Positions 1 to 10,524 of a stretch of 64,000 nucleotides of DNA are shown one piece after another. The number at the start of each line of letters is the position of its first letter. Within the stretch, counting starts at the first letter, position 1. Where the stretch lies: the NCBI GenBank assembly GCA_018894105.1, contig CM032121.1:4754507-4818506 (forward strand), read 5' to 3'. This DNA is from Jacaranda mimosifolia (Eukaryota > Streptophyta > Magnoliopsida > Lamiales > Bignoniaceae). The notes below the pieces were generated by a model that was given only the letters and a program-made list of their open reading frames with translations, was not told the DNA's origin and did no database searches. Position numbers and translations under genes: made by a program.

Positions 1-840
1 TAGATGTGTGTATATGTGTAAATATATATATATATATTATGTTAAAATATATTTTCATGGAGGATTTTTGTGCTATTTAATTTTTAACTTTTTTATCTTT
101 TTAATTTTTTTAGTGAAGGTTAAATGGATGTTTCATATTCTGTGAGTTTTTTTATAAATGGATCAAATTTTAGTTTTTTTTTTTCATAAATAGGTAATAG
201 TTTCTATCAAGATTTTAATCGAAAATTGGACAGAGAATAAAATATGTTTAAAAAGCTATAGAATTTGGACTACAAATATTCAATATCATAAGTTTGAGAT
301 TAACAATGCACATACAGTTTAATTATAGAAATAAAAAGGCAATTTTTCAATTTGGTTTAATTAAATAAGTTTTATAAATTTTTTACTATTGGTAGTCATT
401 TTTTTAGTACAATAAACCACTTACGTACAATTAGAATTAACCATCAATTAGTTGTACAAGTAGCAGGTTAAATATACTTATTATGTTGCCAATTAATCAT
501 TAAAATGAAAAGTTATGATTTCATTTTTTAAATCTAACGGCTTGCATTAAGTATATTATACATCCCTCACATAAGGTATGTATAATTAAGATTGCACCTT
601 AGACTACTCCTGGATAAAAATTAAAAAATGTGTTTTTACTATTGAAATTCTTAGACGACCTAGCATAATGCATTTTCGCTTGGTAATTTCAAAAATACTC
701 TTAAAATATTGACTATTACTACTTTTATATTTTTTAGTCTCGTCCTTAGCACCGTATTGATTGTATTTGAGTCAAATTGGTGCAATATGAATTCGTCCCA
801 AATTTGAAAAGATCCCACCCAATTAACCCCATGTATTTTA
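1..840. other. AT-rich intergenic DNA
   Basis: I see no coding potential, RNA gene or bounded mobile element here. The stretch is AT-rich with short T and A runs. Confidence 0.6.
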
Positions 841-1302
841 GGAGCTTGTTTGCTTCATTGGATAAAACTTGATAGATTCATTTTCAAATTTTATCTCTTG
901 TTTACTTCACATTTTTATGGCCCATAATACCTTTGCGGCCCGACATGATATCATGGGCCAGGCTGGTTTATGGATCAAGCCATCTTGGCCTGATCCATTT
1001 TCCATCATTTCAAATTTGATATGATAAAAAATGAAAATGACATTCTTATCCTAATAAAAATCTATCCTCAACGCCTTTTGAAAATTTACCTTCTTAGAAT
1101 TTAGGACAGTTTGGACATTATGAAGTGCAATCATATTGAACAATCTTGCCAAAGAAGCATTAGATAGTATTAAGCATGTGATATCACTAATTTCTAAAAT
1201 CCAAGTAAACAATAAATTATATGATTTTGGATACTATTTTTAACTTATGTATCACTAGCATATTGATCCCTGATAATCATATATACCCAAACAAACAAGC
1301 TC
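841..1302. mobile_element. MITE-like element with inverted ends
   Basis: The left end reads GGAGCTTGTTTG and the right end reads CAAACAAGCTC, so the two ends are inverted copies over about 11 bases with weaker similarity inward. The interior (462 bp in all) has no coding potential. The flanks (TTTA on the left, TAAC on the right) do not give a clean target duplication, so the superfamily is not assigned. Confidence 0.5.
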
Positions 1303-1465
1303 TAACAGTATAAATTTGGCCATCTCGAATATATTGAAGTGGTCGTGTGGCATTTAGGAAGTGTTATGTTCTTAAAATTATTTTAAAAAAATAAAAAGGG
1401 TATTCCTAGTGGGTGATGGTGGTCCTATATGGTGGCTATTGTCTCTGTGGTCACACTGCAAGTGC

Positions 1466-1469
<4 letters not shown>

Positions 1470-1497
<28 letters not shown>
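1470..1497. repeat. Poly(A) tract
   Basis: An almost pure run of A of about 28 bases. The apparent minus-strand reading frame over it is a low-complexity artefact. Confidence 0.8.
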
Positions 1498-1499
<2 letters not shown>

Positions 1500-1620
1500 A
1501 GAAGCCAGATTAAAATAAGAAAACCATAAAAAATGGACCACTTGAACAACAACTACTCCCTGAATTGAATCTTCCTCATCTTCTCTTTTCCATTCACCTT
1601 TCCTTGTGCCCACATGCTTA

Positions 1621-1962
1621 CACTATGTTTGGTTTAAGTGGTTTAAGGGCTTTGATAAGGAAATAAAAGTATAAGAGAAAAGAAAAAGAACAAAAAATAT
1701 AAAATCTCAAATTTATTTGATTGTTAAAGAAAATAATAAAAAAAGGGATACGAAAAAGAGCAGTGACGAATGTGTTGGAGAATAAGAAAGAGTTCAAATA
1801 AATTTTTTTTTTATTTTTTTTATTATTTTGTAAGGAAAATTCATTTTCTTTAAATACGCTATATTTTCCTCCAGATTTTTCTTACCAACCAAATAATAAA
1901 AAATGTTTTCATTAATATTTTTTTTTCTTTTCCTCACCAAAATCCATCAACCAAACATATTG
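1621..1962. mobile_element. Tourist-like MITE with TTA duplication
   Basis: The ends are inverted copies: CACTATGTTTGG on the left, and CAATATGTTTGG reading inward from the right. A TTA trinucleotide flanks both sides (1618-1620 and 1963-1965), the target duplication expected of PIF/Harbinger-derived Tourist MITEs. The interior is AT-rich and non-coding, 342 bp in total. The TTA duplication is short and could be chance in AT-rich DNA. The small frame at 1903-2088 overlaps the right end and is not a gene. Confidence 0.55.
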
Positions 1963-2384
1963 TTAAAGTTCCCAACTGCAATGCCCTTCTTTTTTATATC
2001 TCAATCTGGCTTTTATGCTGCTTTCTGGTATAGTTTCTTCTTCTACATACTCATGTCTACATCATGCAATGGTGAAAAATATAAATAACAATAAATTTTT
2101 CCATAGTTACTAACGAACAGGTACGATACATTTAGTTATGGACTGTACATGAGATGATCAATACAAATGAATTTCTTTGCCATAAAGAACTGTTTCAGGA
2201 AATATAGACTTATCCAAGATGTTCTCCAAGAAAAAAGAATGATCCTGTGATGCTACTAGTTATATATATTGCCCAAGAACTATACTCTGCGTCCTGCGAT
2301 CTTCAGAATCTTAACTGCTGGAGCTAGTGCTGAATTAGGCCATGATAAATAGAATAAAGTGGCAACTTAGATGTTCTTTGTCAA

Positions 2385-3862
2385 CTAATGAAAGTCAGCA
2401 TTGAATAGACTTGGCCAATCCGAATCCCAAGCTGACATCTGCTGTAGTTGCTGCAAAACGTAATATTTTCTCTCAGGAAATGTGTGAATGAGGGGTTATA
2501 AAAAATGGAAGAATGAGTTCAAGAAATTACTGGAATAAAAGTAGAGTCAAGAAAAACTTCAGGGATTGACACAGAAGAGGCTCCTGCTTTTTGAGGTAAC
2601 ATTTGGGATTGATCCATAGCTATATCAGGTCCACAATTTGAGGCTCCCATTTGCATTGGATTATACTGGAAGCAAATCGGATTGGTGGTGTCGAATTGTG
2701 CTGCTGGTGATGGTGGTGATAAACTGGCAATGTATGCAGGAATCTACAGCACACAAAGTTTTACCACAAGTTATATAGTTGCCACAGTTATTATTATATA
2801 TACTTGCTGATATGGGGAGAAAAGAGGAAGGAAATTACTTCTTTGGCAAATAAATTATCGATGCTGAAGTCGAGCCTTGGATTTATAGTGGCCAGTTTCA
2901 TCGAAAGGAACTGCAAATAGTGAAAAGAAATCAGTAGTGATTCAGACAAAATAACCGTTTTCAGACCAAGAAATCAAACTTTGGATGAATATGATACCTC
3001 GACTTGCTTTTGTAAGGACTGGACATAGTTTATGATTTCATCAAGCATTCCGGCTTTTCCAGTAACTTTATTACATCCCGGGACTAAATCTTGCAGGCAC
3101 TTCATCTTCTTGCTGATTTTTTCCCTTCTTGCCTGTAATTAGACAAACTATTCATCAAGAACATATCATGGAAGATGCTTTTTACCTACTAAATTTCTTT
3201 CTTTGCCAGAAACGTACTCTTTCTGCTAAGCTGTGGCTATCGGTGGCCTGGCCCCGTCTCGCCCTGACATGAATATAATCAGGCTTCTGATTAACCTCGG
3301 AAACCTTGGAACTCTCCTTCGAACAAGAAGTTTCCCTTTCGGTTTTCGAGGTTATCTCTGATTTCTCCTCTGTCTCAACACATTTGTCCTTATCCTCCTC
3401 CTCCTCAGTATCAAACTGCATTCAACCAAAAGAAAACGAAAAATCTTTTGAGATCCCACAGGAACTATACAAACAGTTTAAAGTAAACTTCAATATACGA
3501 AGCTCAGAAACCTCTGCTTTTCTCTTCTTGGGAGAAGATGAAACATTGGCTTCTCTACTGTTGCATTGCTTGACCGGTTTTGGAATTGGTGCTCTTGTTA
3601 TGGATGAGTTATCACTTTTGGAATTGGAATTGGTGGCCGCCGCCATTTCAGGACCCCGGAGGGCCTTGTGAATTCTTGTTTGGAGAGACTGATGATGATC
3701 AGAATCAGCTACAGAATACAAGTCCAGATGATTATTTTCTTGGTTCTTCCAGGGATGACTCTGCTGCTGATAAAAGCGCTGGAGCAGGGCCCTTTGTCTC
3801 TCGAGCACGCTCAGGTCCATGTGGATTTCAGCGGAAGATGATGACTGGGCAGAGCGGAGCAT
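2385..3862 (-). CDS. bHLH transcription factor, CIB1/HBI1-type (subfamily XII)
   Basis: Predicted nuclear transcription factor that dimerises and binds E-box/G-box DNA. Six exons can be joined, all in phase 0: 3862-3512, 3415-3218, 3132-2998, 2910-2839, 2743-2531 and 2450-2385 (TAG stop), giving 344 residues. The N-terminus carries [14 protein letters not shown], like the conserved N-terminal motif of CIB/HBI proteins. A basic KKRK stretch lies near residues 110-115 and an acidic segment near 120-140. The bHLH domain spans about residues 165-228, with the DNA-contact pattern H178, E182, R186. It is followed by FLSMKLA, typical of this subfamily. Exon 2 ends at a GTACGT donor, which gives [12 protein letters not shown] at the junction; the alternative donor four bases on breaks the domain. 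CIB1/bHLH63-like and bHLH137-like proteins are the nearest families I can name; the exact orthologue is uncertain. Confidence 0.88.
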
Positions 3863-3940
3863 TAACGTTGGAGTCCACGAGGTTATTTGTGTAGGTGTGG
3901 AAGTGTGGAATGTGAGGCAAAAATGTGGTGGGCTGAGTGG

Positions 3941-3950
3941 ATTTATAAGG
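3941..3950 (-). promoter_or_regulatory. TATA box of the bHLH gene
   Basis: Minus-strand CCTTATAAAT lies about 80 bases upstream of the ATG at 3862. This predicts transcription starting near 3910 and a 5' leader of about 50 bases. The G-rich stretch upstream (3960-4110 on the plus strand) includes a TGGATTATGGATTATGGAT direct repeat. Confidence 0.55.
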
Positions 3951-4174
3951 GATGAAAGGAGTGGGGGTTGGATTATGGATTATGGATTATGGATAGAGGA
4001 GAAAGTGAATGGAATGAGGGTGAGGGGGATTGGGGGTGGGGTGGCGCTGAAAGGGGTGGAGAGTGGAGCCCGGTCTCCATTGTGCCAGTGGTGCAACCAC
4101 CACCATGTGAGGTTGTCCGCTAAAGCCATGAGGGGTAAATTTGGTAATTAGTAAAATAAACATTTCAGATGAAT

Positions 4175-4572
4175 TAGGGGTGTCAACGAGTCGAACTCAA
4201 ATCCAGCTCAACAAAAATTATAGGCTCAAGATCGATGAATTTTCTTATAATGATTCGAGTTCTAGCTTGCAAGCTCATTATTAGTCAAGCTAAAGCTCAA
4301 CTCAATAAAATATTAAATTATTAATATATAGCAATTATTTAATAATATATATATATAATATTTAGAAATAAAAAATAAATTATTAATATATAATAATTTA
4401 TTTAATTAATAAATAAAAGTATTTAAAAAAAATACAAGCAAGCCATGTCGCGAGCTTTGGAACAATTGAATTAAGATTCCAACTCGACTTAGTATAAAGT
4501 CGAGTTCGAAACAGCTTGATCTTGCATCGAGCTATAATAGAACTAGTCAGTTCGACTCGTCTTACATTCCTG
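4175..4572. mobile_element. Short hAT-type non-autonomous element
   Basis: The left end begins TAGGGGTGTCAACGAGTCG. The right end, read inward, begins CAGGAATGTAAGACGAGTCG, so about 20 terminal bases are imperfect inverted copies. The flanks AGATGAAT (4167-4174) and AGATCGAT (4573-4580) match at 6 of 8 positions, consistent with an aged 8-bp hAT duplication. The 398-bp interior is AT-rich and non-coding. Confidence 0.55.
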
Positions 4573-4643
4573 AGATCGATTATTTTAATTCGTATTTTAT
4601 TTTTTATTTCATATTATAGATAAAATATGAGAAACAGACTTAA

Positions 4644-4705
4644 AAGCAATAGATCTTCTGCCTTGAAATTATGCACTCTATCAATTGAGCTACTCCACCT
4701 ACCTG
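4644..4705 (-). other. tRNA-like fragment
   Basis: On the minus strand there is a match to a tRNA 5' half, including an A-box-like TAGCTCAATTGATAGAG. I cannot fold a full cloverleaf: the T-arm and acceptor 3' half are not recognisable. It could be a tRNA pseudogene, an organelle tRNA fragment or a SINE head. Confidence 0.3.
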
Positions 4706-5961
4706 AGGTTATTTTGGAGAGTAAAACAATAGTATTAGAAAATCTAGTTTAATTTTTAATTTTAAATATAAGCTAATAATGTCACATCATTAATCAACAT
4801 AAAACAAACATTAATTAAAGTGACTGTACCAAAATGCTAGTTTAGTTTAAACATTGTCAATTGATACAACTTTCATTCTTTTAGTAGATATCATTACATT
4901 TTCTATTATCATTGAAATTAGGATTTATGGACTAATCCCACAAAAAAATCTTGAGGTGGTAAAAACTAAATTTGGCTACATTTGGTGTCTTATCATAACA
5001 TCATTACATTCTATGATTTCTTTGAAGAAAAAAAATGTTGACCTTTTTAATGTATTGAATAATTGAAATATTATTAGCCACTATGAAATATAATATATGG
5101 TTTAAGATATATAATATGTGAAAATTTGATGTGGGAGTCTGTCACATCAAGATACATAACTTATGTTAGAAACAAAAACAAAAGGGATTGCACAATTTCA
5201 CATGGTATGTTGTGCTTGGGATGAAGAAGAACACAAGCAAGTGATTTAGACTAATAGTTTAGATAAGCAAACAAACAAGATAAGAGTTCTATTCTTCTAT
5301 AGTAAAATATTTTAGACCCAAAAATATGTATTGTTAATACATATATTAACAAATTACGGATATAATAGAACATGGTAAGCATTAAAAATTTATTTGTATC
5401 GTATCAGACACGTTATATTTTGAAACTGATCTACTAATTCATAAATTAAATAAGAAAATGTGACACATTTGATGTTGTGTCTGACATATTTTGGACAGAT
5501 GATGTCTCATTTTAGATATTTTTGAAAGTATATGAATAATAAAATGGTTAAATAAAACTTCAAAACTTTTTAGAATTACTTAAAAAAGAGTTTTGTCATG
5601 TTAAAAACTAACTCTTGGCGTTTTTTATGAGGTAAAATTCTTCTAGTTTCTTCTCAAGATACATATCTACTAGTAATTTTTTTTTTCTTTGTACTCGCAT
5701 TGATATACCTTCGCAAGTTTATTATCAATTACATATTTATATATACATGTAATGTAACAATTGTGTTGGAATAGTGTCGTACCTTAAAATTCTTCAAAAA
5801 TATTATGTTGTTGTGCTCATATTATATAATATATAGGAGCTATTTTGTGAAAATATTGTTTTGTCACAATAGTTACTTTACAAAGTTACTAATAACAGGA
5901 ATTAGGTTAACATTGCATTATTATTAATAATTACTAATATTACTACATTGACAATGAAAAT
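4706..5961. other. Gene-free AT-rich DNA
   Basis: No gene, RNA or bounded element is visible. The 70-codon frame at 4854-5066 shows no family resemblance and looks random. Confidence 0.5.
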
Positions 5962-6413
5962 TGTTGGATTTATTATTCGTATCATCTTTTGACTCAGGGA
6001 CTAACCACTCAACTCATGGAGCTTATAGGGCGTAACTACGTCAAGCCGACCGTAGCCTTATACGGTACTTTGCGCTGCCAAATATATAAGGAAATAAAGT
6101 TGCATCTCTGCTAACAGTTATAGTTTTTGGCCTAGTGGTAAGAGTGTAATCCTAACAATTGGTATCAGAGCAAGGTCATGGGTTCGAGTCCCCATATTGT
6201 TGGGGGGGGGAGAAGATTGTTGAATTTATTATCCGCATCATCATTTGACTTGAGGACTAACCGCCCAGTTCATGGCACTTATAGGGCGCACCCACCTGAA
6301 GCCGACCGTGGCCTTATATAGTGCTTTGCGCTGCCAAATATATAAGGAAATAAAGTTGCGCCTCTGCTAACAGTTATACCTTTTGGCCTAATAGTAAACT
6401 CTTGATCCTAACA
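5962..6413 (+). mobile_element. TRIM retrotransposon, complete, 452 bp
   Basis: Two direct repeats of 196 bp each (5962-6157 and 6218-6413) begin TGTTG and end CTAACA, so they have TG...CA LTR termini. Only 60 bases lie between them. Those bases hold a primer-binding site TGGTATCAGAGC (6160-6171), complementary to the 3' end of initiator methionine tRNA, and a polypurine tract of G and A directly before the second LTR (6202-6216). Each LTR has a TATATAAGG promoter-like motif. The flanks share AAAT (5958-5961, 6414-6417), a short target duplication. It encodes no protein and needs an autonomous partner to move. The LTRs differ at many positions, so the insertion is old. Confidence 0.85.
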
Positions 6414-7119
6414 AAATTTTTATTGTGCATGACAATAATAATATTTATTGCCATTAAATTATCATTATATATATCACTAATTATTAATGATCACAACTCA
6501 AAATACTAATTTTTGTCACCATTAAGATATACTTGTGACAAAACAAATTTATTATCATTTAAAAATATCATGAGCAACATAAGAAAAATTATTTTCACTT
6601 ATATTTTTCACTAATATTATATTTTCTAGTATCTGCATTTAATATCCTCTAATATTTAATAGTGTATATAAGTAAATCATGGTGTTTTACTACACTGAGA
6701 AAAGGCCCTAGATTTGGTACACCCAATACATTGGAAATACCTACATAAAAAGGACCCTACATTGTGCTTTATTACAATTGAGCAATGCCCTAAATTTGGT
6801 ACATACCATAAACTGGAAATGCCTACATATAAAGCAACTTACATAGGTAGAACAACATAAAATACACAGTAATTAATATAGGACTGAAACACACAAAAAT
6901 GTCAAAAATACGACAAATGGAGAAAAAAGGACCCCTGCAGAGATTCTACTGTTTATTGCTTTATTTGTGTGTAGTGATTTGACTTTGAGATTGAGAAGGT
7001 AGCTCGAGTTTTAAAAGTTGGACACAAAATTTTATAATTTTATTCAACATGTGAGGAATTGGGAGTCTTAAAATAATTTATAAATTGTTGTACTTTATCA
7101 CTTGTTAAAGTATTTTTTT

Positions 7120-7716
7120 TAATGTTTTTAAAATTGGATGGGACAAAAAATTGATGACTTACTGGTTATTGGTTCAACCGGTTGGATTACCAGTTCGATC
7201 GGTATGACGTAATAATTATATTTAATTTTATAAATATATAATATTTAAATATTAACAAAAAATAAAGCTTTCAATTGATATAGAAAAAATATTATTTGAA
7301 AAAATTTTAATTTATTTTTAATTATGTTTTTTAGAAAATAATATTATTTCACAATTAATTAACTATAAATAAATAATATTTCACATTAATTTAAGTAATT
7401 ATTCGTTTCATGATTCAATTCTAATACTCTAGATATTCAATATAATTTAAGAGAGATTAAATAAAGTAAAATAACAAATTAAACATAAGCATTCATATAT
7501 AATTACTACTTCATTAAATTTCAAGAAAATAAATTCATGTTTCAAAAAATAACATGTCCAAAATCTTTAATCATTATCTTCAATTCATAATTTCTCTTTT
7601 CTTTTTTTATGGGTTTTGGCTGTCACCAATTTTTATGCGTTAACCGGACCAGACTGGCCTCGGGTCACCGATCGGACCGAAAGGGGGGGGGGTCCGATTC
7701 GATTTTCAAAGCACTG
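7120..7716. mobile_element. hAT-type non-autonomous element with exact 8-bp duplication
   Basis: The left end reads TAATGTTTTTAAAATTGGAT and the right end, inward, reads CAGTGCTTTGAAAATCGAAT. The ends are imperfect inverted copies over about 25 bases. The flanks are identical: ATTTTTTT at 7112-7119 and 7717-7724. Subterminal DNA is rich in CCGGTT/GATCGG words on both sides. A G-run lies near 7683-7692. No transposase remains. Confidence 0.65.
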
Positions 7717-7724
7717 ATTTTTTT

Positions 7725-10080
7725 ATAAAGATAAAATTCTCTACGTTTTGTGTTGGTGGGTATTGCCTTGCAATTGAATTTTGCCTATCACTTCTAGTGA
7801 TGGATTTGAATGATTTTAGATAATGTCATCTAAGAGAAATGACGTTCATGTATCTCTTTCTAAATCTCTCAATTTGGAGGCTTCACATGATATCAAGTTT
7901 TGTTCCGCATTAAAAGAATCAAATATTTTAAAACAATTTATAAACTATTCTCTATCTTTCCTTAATTGAATCAAATTTTTTAAAATAATTTATAAATTAT
8001 TCTCCATTTTTCACTAATTTATAAATCATGGCAATCTATTCATAAGAATAAAATCTCCACCAGATATATCAACGAGATTATAACTCATGAAATTGGTCTT
8101 AAGGTTATCAATAAAGTATTCAATTCAAATCTCGTTAGATATGTGAGTATCAATTAAACCATAGATGAACTTAAAAAGGAAAATTATTAGGCTGACTAAC
8201 CGTCGCAATTGATTAATCTTATTCGTATCCTAATGTTGATATAATGTTTTATTTAATTATTTTAACAAAACAAAAAAACAAAAAAAAACATGCCCCGGAC
8301 AATTCATTAATTAGATAAGAAACACTTATAAAAAAAATAGTACACACTAAATAATTGTGGAATAATTGACACCCAGCCCATCAAAAAGTATAATGATGAA
8401 ATGATGGGGATGAGGGACAATGTCACTTTAGGTTGATAGAGAAAGATGCTTTGAAGAAGATTTGGGACCCACCTTGTGGCCTAAACAATATTTCATATTA
8501 TAAAAAAAAAAAAAAAAAAATCCTAGGAGAATAATACATACAACCAAATATACACCATTAGAAATTTAAAATGTGGGTAACATTAACATATGGGACTATT
8601 ATAGGCCATATATGGGGGCCATGGGGGGCAATAGAATGAGAGTTGAAACAAGTCTTCTTCACCTTCAAATGGGTGTGTCCCCCCTACCCCCACCCACCCC
8701 ACCCCACCCCACCCCACCCCTTCCCTTTATTTATCAAGAAGAGATCCTACTACTGACCTAACAGTTGATCACACTAAAGTTAGGTCCAACCCCACTAAAC
8801 ATTGTTTTGGCCAAATGCAACCACTAGCATGTTGATTCATTGATTTCACTTTGATTAATTTCACTAGCTATTTGGCCCCCCCACCAATTGTTTTTTCCAA
8901 AGTTTAGTTCTAATTATTCATATTTGATTATGGTCTAGGCAAGATAAAAGTTTTTTGGAATGTCCATTGATAAAAGCACAAAAATGAGGTACCAAGAAAT
9001 TTATAATTGGATGGTTTCATCACAATGATTGAATAATTAGGTAATGGTGTCAAGATAATATCAGCAATTCAATAATTAAAGTCGCATTCTTATTGTGTGG
9101 ACGAGCATTTCAGGAGGGGTTTCTTTCTTCTTTTTTTTTACACACTTTAATATCGATATAGAATAAAAATGCTCAATCATCTTTAGAGATGAGCCAAAGG
9201 GACCTAAGATTGAGGTGTGCATAAGATGCAGGCTTGCTAATAGGGGACCATTGTGGAAACAAGCATGGACAATACGAGACGTGAGCCTTGCTAAACATAA
9301 GCACTGTGAACAAGCGAATGCACACAACACTTTGAGGTGTTCAAATATTTACCCTAGTTAGTTTTTTGAGTCAAAACGAGCAACAAATCATTATTAAGAC
9401 TTGAGGAGTAAGATAGTACTTTGCTGTGAGAGATAAGCGCCCATAACTTAATAATGACTATTCGTTGCAAACTCTTGAACATTACAATTTTATAATTAAT
9501 TCAATATATCTTTATTCACTTGTGTGACAAATTAAGAAAACTGAAATTTCACATGGGTCTAAGTCTTAGATTGTTTTTCATGTCAGGAAACATGTCTTGC
9601 AACTCAATGAAATTCACGCAGATAAAATGTTTCACTTAAAGGGCCCAATTCTTTTTCGTTGGTAACATGATATATGTACACAAAAGATCATGAAAAGCAG
9701 GCTGCAACAGTGGTTCCTCGTACTAACAGCTGAAACAATTCACATTTTTCAGCAAAGAGAATATAACATGGGATAGTGAATGGATGGAGAAGAGTGTTAA
9801 AGAAGAAGAGATGCCACCTGGGCCCGTACTTTTGGTCAGCAGATGTAAGAATTGCAACCATGTGAGCTAGAAAACAACTGGAGGAGTCAGTTTTCCTGTT
9901 CACATTATCAGGATTTCACTCCAAGGGGGATGAATATGCAAGTTATTTTCAACCTACTTGCAGGCCTGTAGGCCCTTATCTGCAACTGTTTCCCCGACCG
10001 AATTATGGTCAGAGATTACAGTCTTTGAAACCTCAGAAAACCTTAGTCTAGTGCTGCAAGAACATTTTTTTTTGTTTTTA
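7725..10080. other. Gene-free DNA with simple repeats
   Basis: Contains a poly(A) tract (about 8502-8520) and a CCCCACC-type C-rich tract (about 8680-8720). The minus frames at 9076-9330 and 9688-9903 have no recognisable domain. I see no supported gene. Confidence 0.5.
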
Positions 10081-10524
10081 CCTCATCATTAACAGAAGAC
10101 ATAAAAGTGTGTAAGATATTTGTGCATATCAGTGAAGAATATGGTTGCTTTTGGTCCAAAAGAATACAAGTTAATCACCATCATGTATCTGAACGAACAC
10201 CAGTTCATTGGAGCAAAACAGTTAAAATTAAGCAAAATGTAAGCTATACAATTTACAAGTGAAACAAAAATATTAACCAGAAAAATTTTCTGCACAAAAG
10301 TTGGATTTGGTCAAGCTAATCTGCAAAATATTAGTACACATCAGCTAAGCAGAGGCTAACTTGTATCAAATGATACTGATTTTTATTCATTTCGACATCT
10401 ACAAGAAAAGCTAAAAGGTCTTAACCTTGCATTTTCCGGCCCTTATTTGGCTTTAAGCCAAGGTCCATTTCTTCATTTTTGCAGCCAAAGCACTTGATCT
10501 CAAGAAAATTTTCCCGAAAAATCC

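Noticed and set aside
3306..4151. Plus-strand frames of about 100-120 codons over the bHLH gene
   Set aside because: They are antisense shadows of exons 1-2 and the promoter. The minus-strand exons splice in phase and carry a known domain.
6160..6190. tRNA gene suggested by GGTATCAGAGC and GGGTTCGAGTCCCC
   Set aside because: The words resemble a tRNA primer complement and T-arm, but they sit between two LTRs and there is no cloverleaf. They are the TRIM primer site and following sequence.
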